The notes under the pieces: model-generated
What the model was told of the DNA's origin: nothing
Databases searched by the model: none
Seen by the model: only the letters and a program-made list of their open reading frames with translations
Shown here: positions 10,022-18,453 of the stretch, piece by piece
Layout of the letters: each line of letters starts with the position of its first letter
Position numbering within the stretch: the first letter of the stretch is position 1
Assembly (NCBI GenBank): GCA_947458025.1
Contig: CANHCJ010000001.1
Location: 27,116-91,115 of the forward strand
Source: Rhodospirillales bacterium
GTDB taxonomy: Bacteria > Pseudomonadota > Alphaproteobacteria > Acetobacterales > Acetobacteraceae
Reading direction: 5' to 3'
DNA: 64,000 bases
Made by a program: the position numbers and the translations under genes

Positions 10022-13000
10022 CCCCTCGCCTCCTTCTCCGGCGGCAGGAGCTGATCCAGCCATTCCCACACCGGCAGGTCCGGCGACACCAGCGCGTTCG
10101 CGCCGCGGCTATGCGGCTGCACCGACAGCACCAGCGGGTGCACGGTATTCGTGTCCCGCCACCCCTGCTTCATCGGCACCGCCGCCTTCATCGGCTTCTC
10201 CGCCTCCCCCAGCGCCTCCGCCCGTGTCTTCAGGGCATCCACCACCACCGCCGGCCAGAGGCTGCCAGGGTAGGCGCGCACCTCCCGAGCATAGCCCGAG
10301 GCATCGCGCCCGGACACCTTCGGCATGTGCTCCGGGAAGTCCACCACCGGCAGCGCGGCCGCCATGGCGTCGTGGAAGGTAGGGGCGGCGGCAATCCGCG
10401 CCATCACCTGGCGCTGCACCTCTGCCTTCGCCTCCGCCAGCCCGCCGCCGCCGAACACGGTTTCGAACGCCCCCTCCCACGGGTTCTTGTTGCTCCCCGT
10501 GGCGCCGGCGGAGGGATAGGCCGCCTTCAGGCCGGTCGTTTCCGTCGTGCCGCTGTAGCCCCTCCGCCCGCGGCTGGAGGTGAAGGTGTTGCTCGCCACC
10601 GTGCGACCCAGCGCCTCCCGCACATAGGCCTGGATCGCCTTCGCGCGGTGCTCCGGCGTCGGCAGCATGAAATCGTGCGACGGGATCTTCTTCCGCACGT
10701 CGTATTCGTCCGCCACCGCCGGCTCACCCTGCGGGTCCAGCAGGTACCACTTGCCGCCGTAGCCCTTGCCGTTCGACAGCTTGTAGCCCTGCGCCTTCTC
10801 CTTCAGGGTCGATTGCAGGTCCGCGGCCCGCTCCGCGATGAAGGACGGCGGCATGCGGCGGATGTCGGCGATGTTGGCCAGCTTCGACAGCCCCTCTTCG
10901 GCCGCCTTGCGCGCCAGCGCCTCGCCCTCGCGCCTCTCTTCCTCCGCGTCGTAGCTGGCCGGGGTGATGTTGTGGCGCATCGCATCCAGCCGGAACATTT
11001 GCGGCTCTTGCTGGCCGAAGGGGCGGGCGAAGACCGTCTTCCGCTCCCGGTCCAGCTCGGTCACCACCCACTTGCTGGCCGCGTCGCCCCATTGGATCGG
11101 GGCGTCCTTCCCCGGCTCCATCGTGAAGGCCGCGCCGGCGTAATAGGCATGGCCCGTGGTGGGCTCGATAAGCGCCGGCACGTCGCCGGCCAGCAGGTGC
11201 TTGTGCGGGAAATGCTGGTTCGCCTGGAGCTGTTCCGTCAGCACGTCCACCCGGTGCGACAGGCGCCCCACGACGGCGGGATCCGGCTCCTTCGTCTCCC
11301 GCAGCTTGGCCAGGTTCTGGCGCATCGACACCAGCTTGGCGAAGGACTCCACCGCCCGGCCCCGTTCCTCCGCCACCTTCCGCTCCCGCGCGGCCGCGGT
11401 GTCCGCCTCATACTTCGCGCGCGCCTCTTCCGGGTTCGCCGACAGCATGATGAGCATGTCCTGCCGGGAGCCGGCACCCACCTTGGCCAGGTTCTCGACC
11501 CGGTCGCCGCCGTTCCACAGAAGGTCCATCCAGTCCTTCTTCGCGGACACGGTTTGCCACCGGTAGCCGTCAAAGGACCCCTTGGCGAGGTAAGTGTGGA
11601 TGCCGACGGCCTCCATCTTGTTCCCCTGACGGAGTCCGCGGCCGTTCCGTTGCTGGAGGCTGGCCGGCTCCCACGGCAGGTCCAGGTGGTGAATGTCCGT
11701 GGTCCGCTTCTGGAGGTTCAGCCCCTCGCCCATCGTGGCGGTGTTGCCGATCACCGCATCCAGCTCGCCCTTGTTGAACGCATCGGCGATCTTCTGCCGC
11801 GCGGTGCCGGTGCTCGCCGTCTTCGCGTTCACGATGGCGATGCGGTTGCGCGGGATCCCGTTGCGCACCAGCGCCGCGGCGATCTTCTCGTGCACGCCGA
11901 CATGGTCGCAGAAGATGACCTGCCCGCCCTCCTTGGCGAGCTTCGCCGCGTTCCCGGCGCATGCCTCGATTTTCGGCGAGTGCGGCGCCTTGTGCCCCAG
12001 CAGCTCCAGGTCGATCGCCGCCTTCCCCATCTTGTCCATGATGGAGAAAATGTGCGCATCGCCCTCCGCGTCCCCCTCCGCCGCCTTCGAAGCCGCCTCG
12101 CGCAGCTCCGCATAGACCCGCTCCTGATCCCCCGTCATGTCCACCAGGTGCTGGGTATCCCGCCGCGCCGGCAGCTTCAGGCCGACATCCTCCGCCGTCG
12201 TGCGGTCGATGTACCGCTTCATCACCTCGCGCAGCTCGCCGAGGTTCTTGAAGCCCGACACCACCAGAGCGTCGTCCAGCTCGCCATTCACCCCCAGGAT
12301 AGTGTCCTGCTTGAACTCGCAGAACCGATCCAGGAAATCCTCGCTGTTCTTGATGCCCATGCGCTGGAAAGCCTCCGGCGCGATGTGCGAAAGCATCGAG
12401 TAGATTTCGAGCGGGCTGTTCTTCGTCGGGGTGGCCGTGAGCATGTAAACGCCCGCGTCGCCATTGGCCTCCCGCAGGGCGCGGTTCTTGAAATACGTGT
12501 CCTGCGCCCGGTTCGACAGGCCGGAGCCGCCGAGAAATTTGGGCGACTCGCCGAAGCGATTGCGCGCGGCATAGAGGTTCTTGAAGGCGTGGCCTTCGTC
12601 CAGGATCAGCGCGTTCAGCCCCAGGTCCTTGAACGTCAGGGTGTCCTCGCGCTTGGCGAAATCCCGCTTCGCCACCGCCTGGTCATAGGCGGTGCGGATG
12701 GCGTTCAGCCGCTTGTCGCCGGCGTTGCCGAGCGAGTCCGCGCGCTGGGTCCAGAAATCGTCGTTGGCGTATTCCCCCTTCGTGATGGGGTCCAGGTCGA
12801 TTTCATTCCACGCGGGTTGCGTGATGAAGACGAAATCGTAATCGTTTTGTGCGAGTTGGTGGAGCTTGGCCTGGCGGGTGGCCTCGTCGTCCGCCTTGGC
12901 CACCGGCTTGCCGTCCTTGCCCACCGACTGCGTCTCGCCGATGAGAAGCACCTTGGAGCCGGGGAACCAGAACTCGGCCTCGGCGACCCAATTCGCGGCG

Positions 13001-15975
13001 ACCGCCTTCGGCACCACGAAACCCACCTTTTGCGCCTGCCCCGTTACCCGCAATAACTTCGCGAGCATAAGTCCGCGGCCTGTTTTCCCAAGCCCCACGT
13101 CTGCGGCTATGACTCCTTTCCCATTCTCCAGCGCCCACCGCAGGCCGGACCAATGGTAGGCGTTGACGTTCAAGGCCGGATTCAGCCCCGGCACGGCCAG
13201 CGGCTCATCCGAGTAGCGCCGGGCTCGGAAGCCGCGATACTGGCGGTTGTAGCGTTCCTCGACCACCGCGCGGCGATCGCTCCCGAGCACCCACCCGCGG
13301 AAATCCGCCTGTAGCGCCTCCAGCCGCTCCAGGTCATCCTTTCGAACGCCCGTGCGGTTGAGGGAGTCCAGCAGCAGGTCCACCGCCGGGTCGTGGTATT
13401 CGCTGGCGGAGGCCTTCTCCCACCGCACCGAGTACACGCCGTCGGCGAAGGTGATCGCGCATCCCCGGAAGCCCGAGTTGTAGCCCCGCGACTGCGTGCG
13501 CTCCGCCTGCGCTTCCCGGCGCGCCGCCAGCCAGGCGGTCAGGTCCTCCGGCGTGATGAAGCCGGAGCCGAGCGTGATTTCCACGTCCTCCAGCGCCTGC
13601 GGGTCGATCGCCTTCAGCAAATTATCGGCCTGCGCTTCGTACTTCGCCCGGTATTCCGGGGCCACCCCCTCATGCGCGGCCGCCGCCTTCGCGCCGTCAT
13701 AGGCCGCCCACAGGTCGCCGGACACGTAGTCGTCCATCGGCATCCAGGTGCGGCCGTCCGGCGCCACGGCATACTGCGGCGACGCGAACAGGTGGGTCAG
13801 CACCGCCTCGCGATCGCCGTTCGCGGCGAGCTCGGCGAGCTGATCCACGGTGAAGCCGTCGCCGCCCTGCGCCAGGCGCAGCGCATAGGCGTCGATCCCC
13901 GCCTCGCCTTGCTCGCGCGTCGCCCCGGTCACCAGGTCGGAATAGGTCCCATCCGCGTTCACGGCGCCCAGGAGGCGGGCGATGCGGCGCTGCGCCTCCG
14001 CCACCCGGCCGGCGTGGTCCCCCTCGCTGGCGCCCGCCTCCGCGGGGAGGTGCGGCTGGTTCAGCCAGGCGCGCAGGTCCTTGTTCCGGGCCGGCACGCC
14101 ATGCTCGCGCGCGAAATCGTCCAGCGCCTCGATCGCGCGCATGCGCGTCGTGGCGATGTCGCCGCGGCCGTTGGCCAGCTTGTCCAGCAGGTCGCCCAGG
14201 TGGTGGGCATCCTCCACCACCGCCGGCACCTCGCCCTCCGCCCGGTGCCACCGCGGCGGCTGGCCCTGGAGCACGTAGCGGATCCCGTCAACGACCTTCG
14301 TGTCGCCGGGCTTGGCCACCTGGTAGGGGGGCGTGAGGCTGGCGGTGATCGCGCGGCGCTTGGCGGCCGGGTCATCGGCCAGCATGTCCAGCACCTGCCC
14401 CATGGCCACCGGCGGCGCCGGCGGCGGGAGCTGCACCGCGGCCAACGCCTCCGGCACGCCCGCCATGGAGCCGGTGACGGTGATGTCCTGGCCCATGCCC
14501 GCCTTGGCGCGCCACCCGGCCTCCATGCGCCCCATGACGTTCGGGGCGCCGCGGCCTTCGGTGAAGTACGTTCCGCCCAGGAACTCCGCATCCCACACGC
14601 CGAGCTTCTTCAGCCGGTCCTGCGACAGCGTCCCCAGCGCCCCGGCCACTTCCTGCGGGCGCTTGCGGAACACGACGATGTCGGAGGTGACCTCCGTATG
14701 GGCGGCTTCGAACGCGGTGTTCGGGAGGCGCCAGGCGCCCAACAACTCGCCCTTCGTCAGCACCCGCTCGCGCACCGCCCTGCCCCGCGCGCTGTCCATG
14801 AAGCCGGTCGGCACGATGAGCGCGACCAGCCCCATGTCCTTCGTCTTGTCCAGGGCGGTGTCCACGAAATAGGCCTCGGCCGTGGCCAGGTCCGGCTTGT
14901 CGTCGCGGATCATGGAGCCGCGCAGGCCGAAGGGGACGTTGCCGATCACCGCGTCGAATTGCCGGCCGTCCTGCGTCGCGAATCGCTCCAGGCTGGCCGA
15001 GTGCACCTCATGGCCGGCCGGTTGGTGCAGGATCCCGGCGATGCGCGCCGCCGTCGGCTCCAGCTCCACCGCCGTCACCTTGGCGCCGGCGGGTGCGGTG
15101 TGGAGGAACACGCCGGTGCCGGAGCTCGGCTCCAGCACCTCGCCCCCCTTGAAGCCGGCGGACTCCAGCATGCGCCACATGGCTTCGGCCACTGCGGGCG
15201 GGGTGTAGAACTCGTTCAGGGAGGCGCCAACACCACCGGTGCCGGTGTAGCGCGCCAGCACCTGCCGATCGGCGTCGGTCATGTCGCCGTCCGCCTTGCT
15301 CGCCAGCAGGGCGGCGGCCGCGGCGTTCAGCTTGCGCCGCTCGCCCTTCGTGGTGCCGGCCGGCACGCCCCACTCCAGCGGGGCGACGGGTGCCGCGGGC
15401 GCCTCCGCCGGGGCGGGGGCGGCATCCACCAGCGGCTTCATGCGCTCCGCCGTGGCGGCGTCCCCGCGGGCCGCGGCCAGCGCGTGAATATCCTCCGGCA
15501 CCAGGCGGGTCATGGCCGCGCGGTAGCTGATCGCGCGCTCATAGCCGGGCTGGCGGTCGGAATAGGCCACCTTGCCGTCCGGGCGGATGAACGCGCGAAC
15601 GTCCAGCTCCGCCGCGGTCGGGTTGCGGCCGTTGTGCACGGCGGCGTTGAAGAGCTCGACCCACTTCGTGAGCTTGTTCGGTTCCGGCGCCTCTGCCGGC
15701 GGTGGCGGCGGCGTGAGCGGGGGCGGCGGAGCGACGAGCAGGTCCCCCTGCCCTTCCGCCTTCGGCTTCGGCTTCACGGCCGGCTTCGGCGCCGGCGGAG
15801 GCGCGGCGAACATATCGCCCTGCGCCGCCGGCGCGTCGTGCCGCTTGTGCCGGATCGCCGCGTGCGGGGCGATGAACTTGCCCTCGCGCACATGCCCCGA
15901 CACCTGGACGGTGTCGGCGAACAGGTCCGCGCCCGCGCCGCCTGGCAGCTTCGCCTTGAAGAAGAGCGCGATCAC
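10018..15975 (-). CDS. N6-adenine methylase plus SNF2 helicase polyvalent protein (DarB-like architecture)
   Basis: GEVLEPSSGTGVFLHTAP (SAM motif), IGNVPFG (catalytic), IAADVGLGKTGRGLML (Walker A), LQQRNGRGLRQGN (motif VI); GTG start with cargo tag. Confidence 0.9.
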   Translation of the reverse strand: MIALFFKAKLPGGAGADLFADTVQVSGHVREGKFIAPHAAIRHKRHDAPAAQGDMFAAPPPAPKPAVKPKPKAEGQGDLLVAPPPPLTPPPPPAEAPEPNKLTKWVELFNAAVHNGRNPTAAELDVRAFIRPDGKVAYSDRQPGYERAISYRAAMTRLVPEDIHALAAARGDAATAERMKPLVDAAPAPAEAPAAPVAPLEWGVPAGTTKGERRKLNAAAAALLASKADGDMTDADRQVLARYTGTGGVGASLNEFYTPPAVAEAMWRMLESAGFKGGEVLEPSSGTGVFLHTAPAGAKVTAVELEPTAARIAGILHQPAGHEVHSASLERFATQDGRQFDAVIGNVPFGLRGSMIRDDKPDLATAEAYFVDTALDKTKDMGLVALIVPTGFMDSARGRAVRERVLTKGELLGAWRLPNTAFEAAHTEVTSDIVVFRKRPQEVAGALGTLSQDRLKKLGVWDAEFLGGTYFTEGRGAPNVMGRMEAGWRAKAGMGQDITVTGSMAGVPEALAAVQLPPPAPPVAMGQVLDMLADDPAAKRRAITASLTPPYQVAKPGDTKVVDGIRYVLQGQPPRWHRAEGEVPAVVEDAHHLGDLLDKLANGRGDIATTRMRAIEALDDFAREHGVPARNKDLRAWLNQPHLPAEAGASEGDHAGRVAEAQRRIARLLGAVNADGTYSDLVTGATREQGEAGIDAYALRLAQGGDGFTVDQLAELAANGDREAVLTHLFASPQYAVAPDGRTWMPMDDYVSGDLWAAYDGAKAAAAHEGVAPEYRAKYEAQADNLLKAIDPQALEDVEITLGSGFITPEDLTAWLAARREAQAERTQSRGYNSGFRGCAITFADGVYSVRWEKASASEYHDPAVDLLLDSLNRTGVRKDDLERLEALQADFRGWVLGSDRRAVVEERYNRQYRGFRARRYSDEPLAVPGLNPALNVNAYHWSGLRWALENGKGVIAADVGLGKTGRGLMLAKLLRVTGQAQKVGFVVPKAVAANWVAEAEFWFPGSKVLLIGETQSVGKDGKPVAKADDEATRQAKLHQLAQNDYDFVFITQPAWNEIDLDPITKGEYANDDFWTQRADSLGNAGDKRLNAIRTAYDQAVAKRDFAKREDTLTFKDLGLNALILDEGHAFKNLYAARNRFGESPKFLGGSGLSNRAQDTYFKNRALREANGDAGVYMLTATPTKNSPLEIYSMLSHIAPEAFQRMGIKNSEDFLDRFCEFKQDTILGVNGELDDALVVSGFKNLGELREVMKRYIDRTTAEDVGLKLPARRDTQHLVDMTGDQERVYAELREAASKAAEGDAEGDAHIFSIMDKMGKAAIDLELLGHKAPHSPKIEACAGNAAKLAKEGGQVIFCDHVGVHEKIAAALVRNGIPRNRIAIVNAKTASTGTARQKIADAFNKGELDAVIGNTATMGEGLNLQKRTTDIHHLDLPWEPASLQQRNGRGLRQGNKMEAVGIHTYLAKGSFDGYRWQTVSAKKDWMDLLWNGGDRVENLAKVGAGSRQDMLIMLSANPEEARAKYEADTAAARERKVAEERGRAVESFAKLVSMRQNLAKLRETKEPDPAVVGRLSHRVDVLTEQLQANQHFPHKHLLAGDVPALIEPTTGHAYYAGAAFTMEPGKDAPIQWGDAASKWVVTELDRERKTVFARPFGQQEPQMFRLDAMRHNITPASYDAEEERREGEALARKAAEEGLSKLANIADIRRMPPSFIAERAADLQSTLKEKAQGYKLSNGKGYGGKWYLLDPQGEPAVADEYDVRKKIPSHDFMLPTPEHRAKAIQAYVREALGRTVASNTFTSSRGRRGYSGTTETTGLKAAYPSAGATGSNKNPWEGAFETVFGGGGLAEAKAEVQRQVMARIAAAPTFHDAMAAALPVVDFPEHMPKVSGRDASGYAREVRAYPGSLWPAVVVDALKTRAEALGEAEKPMKAAVPMKQGWRDTNTVHPLVLSVQPHSRGANALVSPDLPVWEWLDQLLPPEKEARG

Positions 15976-16211
15976 GGCGCCGGCGGCGCCCCCTGCCCCG
16001 TCGCCTGCGCCCGCTTGCCCAGCAGGAAATTCAGCGGCGGGAGAGTCCACTTCGCCGGCGCCTCCGCCAGCGCGCGCACCAGGTCATCGAGCTCGGCGAG
16101 CGTGATGGTGATGGTGGGCGGCGACGGCTGGGCCGGGGGCGGCGCCGGCTGGGCGCGCACGGGCGCGGCCAGCAGCACGGCGGCGGTCAGCAGAAGAGGA
16201 AGAGAACGCAT
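15972..16211 (-). CDS. small exported Pro-rich protein
   Basis: MRSLPLLLTAAVLLAAPVRAQPAP Sec signal peptide. Confidence 0.65.
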   Translation of the reverse strand: MRSLPLLLTAAVLLAAPVRAQPAPPPAQPSPPTITITLAELDDLVRALAEAPAKWTLPPLNFLLGKRAQATGQGAPPAP

Positions 16212-16232
16212 GCAAGCACCTTTCGGTTGGGG

Positions 16233-18401
16233 TCAGAACTCGCGGTAGTTGAGGATGAGGACCTGGCCGGCGGTCGTGTCGGACAGGTCAACACGAATGA
16301 AATCCCCGGCGGCCATGGATGGCACGAGAGTGTTCACCGAGACCGCCTGCGTTGCCGCCGACTGGCCGGCCACATTCGTCACCAGGTTGCCGTTGGCGGC
16401 CGCGCCGCCACTCGGCACCGACCACACCGTGCGCGTGACGCTCCCCCCCGACTGGTTCGTGTGCGCGAGGTGCGTCGAGCCGCCGCCGCCGCCGGCGGCG
16501 TCGATGACGAGGTTCAGTATCTGCGCGCTTTTCCCAGCCGGCACGGTGTAGATGGTGCTGCTTGCCGGCGGATTGACGACAACCACGCTTGCGATGGGCG
16601 TTGCCGCGTCGAACTCGATGAACCCAGCCCCGACCGTATTGTCGCCCACGCTATCGTTCACCGCGACGCCCTGGCCCTCCACCAACACCGGCGTCACGGT
16701 ATAGCTGATCGTGCCGGTCGCCGATGCCGCAACGCTCCCGTTGCCCCCAAGGCGATAGTAGGTGCCCCCGATCTTCAGACTCGCGTAGAACGTCACGGAC
16801 CCGGCGGTGCGGTTGAGCACGCGAAGGAGCTGGATCGGGATGGCCTTGCGCCCAGCCGGCACGGTGTAAAGGTCGTTGTCGCCCGCGACCGTGGTCGCCA
16901 CGCGGCCCGGCACGAACTTCACGTTCTGCAACACCACGCCGGCATAGGTGATGCTCCGCGGCATGCTGACCTGGCCATCCAGGACGATGCCGGGCGCTTC
17001 GGCCCAGGTGACGTTGATGGCGGCGTTGTTGCCCATGCCGCCCAAAAGCGCGCGCGGATTGCTGGGCGCGGCGCCGCTGGTGATGGTGGGTGCCTTGATC
17101 GTGGTGAGCCCGGTGATCGCCCCGGCGCTGACGGTGGCCACCTCGTACACCCCGCCGTCCGGCCCGCGCACGATGTCGCCCACACGGTAGCCGGTGCCGC
17201 CGGCGGCGATGCCCGACACCGTCCCGACCCGGCCGGCCGCGCCGAGAGTGAGGCCGCTGGCGCCCCAGCCGATCGTGTTGCTGCCCACCACCATTTGCCC
17301 GGTGCCATCGACCGCGAAGCCAGGCGAGGCGAACGCCCGAGCGGTGAACTTCGCCGGGACCGTCGCGAAATCAATGCCGTTGGCCACCACCAGCGGATAC
17401 CGGGCGGCGAGCAGCCTGTTTTGCTCGCCGAACCCCATGATCGTGCCGGTGGGATGCATGGGCCAGGTGCCGTGGTTCACGCCGACCAGGATGGCATGCT
17501 TCCAGCCTGTGACTTGATTGCCGCCGGTCCCGACCTGCGCGGCGAACACAAGCCCCGCCTCAGTCCGATTGGCGGGGACCGCGTCGGTGCCCCACTGGAC
17601 AATCTGGAGCCCGACCTTGTCGTTGACCGCCGTGGTGGCATCCGTGCCGACGTTGATTTCCGCGCCGACGGCCTGTTCCCAATAGATGCCCGAGCCGGCC
17701 TTGAGGCGGGCCGAAACGTTGAGCCCGAACAGGTTCCCGGCCGAGTTGCCCAAGCCAGCCGCGCCCCCCGCGCTGCCGGTGGCGTCGGCGAACCCGGCCA
17801 AGGCGACATGGAACTTGTTGCCCGTGCTCGGCGTGCTGCCCTGGTGCAGGAGGTAGGTGCCAAGGTTGGTCCGGCCGCCCACGGAGCCCGCGCTGACGGT
17901 GGAGCCAAAGTAGTTGTGCGTCAGCCCCCCACCCTGCGCGCCCTCGGCGTTGATGCTGTCCGAGTTGACGTTGAAGGCGCGGACGCTGGCCAGGTTGATG
18001 TTGTCGGTGATGGTCCCGAAAGCGTTCCCGTGCACCAGGAACAGCGGGCTCAGGCGCCCGGCCGACACGGCCAGATGGGACGTATGCGTGAACGTCTTCC
18101 GCGCATTGCCATCGCCGATCGCCCAGGCGCCGGTGCCGGTGGCCGTGATGGCTCCGGTAAGCGTCACCGCGCCGGACGCGGTCAGGGCGGTGAAGGTGCC
18201 GGGCATCGGCAGGATGCCACCGATGACGGCGCCGTTGATCGTGCCGCCCCCGATCGTCGGGGCGGCCAGGGCGGCGTTCAGCAGGGCGGCGTTGAGGGTG
18301 ATGCCATCCACGAACGCGGGCGCGGCCGGGAGCTGCGCGCGGGCGGCAACCGGCGACAGCAGCACCAGCAGCGCAGCGAGGGAGCGGCGGAGGAACGACA
18401 T
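16233..18401 (-). CDS. tail-fibre-like repeat protein with Sec signal peptide
   Basis: MSFLRRSLAALLVLLSPVAARAQ signal; Gly/Ala/Thr-rich beta repeats typical of fibre proteins. Confidence 0.7.
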   Translation of the reverse strand: MSFLRRSLAALLVLLSPVAARAQLPAAPAFVDGITLNAALLNAALAAPTIGGGTINGAVIGGILPMPGTFTALTASGAVTLTGAITATGTGAWAIGDGNARKTFTHTSHLAVSAGRLSPLFLVHGNAFGTITDNINLASVRAFNVNSDSINAEGAQGGGLTHNYFGSTVSAGSVGGRTNLGTYLLHQGSTPSTGNKFHVALAGFADATGSAGGAAGLGNSAGNLFGLNVSARLKAGSGIYWEQAVGAEINVGTDATTAVNDKVGLQIVQWGTDAVPANRTEAGLVFAAQVGTGGNQVTGWKHAILVGVNHGTWPMHPTGTIMGFGEQNRLLAARYPLVVANGIDFATVPAKFTARAFASPGFAVDGTGQMVVGSNTIGWGASGLTLGAAGRVGTVSGIAAGGTGYRVGDIVRGPDGGVYEVATVSAGAITGLTTIKAPTITSGAAPSNPRALLGGMGNNAAINVTWAEAPGIVLDGQVSMPRSITYAGVVLQNVKFVPGRVATTVAGDNDLYTVPAGRKAIPIQLLRVLNRTAGSVTFYASLKIGGTYYRLGGNGSVAASATGTISYTVTPVLVEGQGVAVNDSVGDNTVGAGFIEFDAATPIASVVVVNPPASSTIYTVPAGKSAQILNLVIDAAGGGGGSTHLAHTNQSGGSVTRTVWSVPSGGAAANGNLVTNVAGQSAATQAVSVNTLVPSMAAGDFIRVDLSDTTAGQVLILNYREF

Positions 18402-18433
18402 GGCGGGGGACCTCTATGCACCAGCGGTAGAGG

Positions 18434-18453
18434 CCACCGTGGCGTCACGACCC
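18434..18453 (-). promoter_or_regulatory. conserved pre-gene box copy 3
   Basis: GGGTCGTGACGCCACGGTGG; its TGA is the stop of the 18445 gene. Confidence 0.55.
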
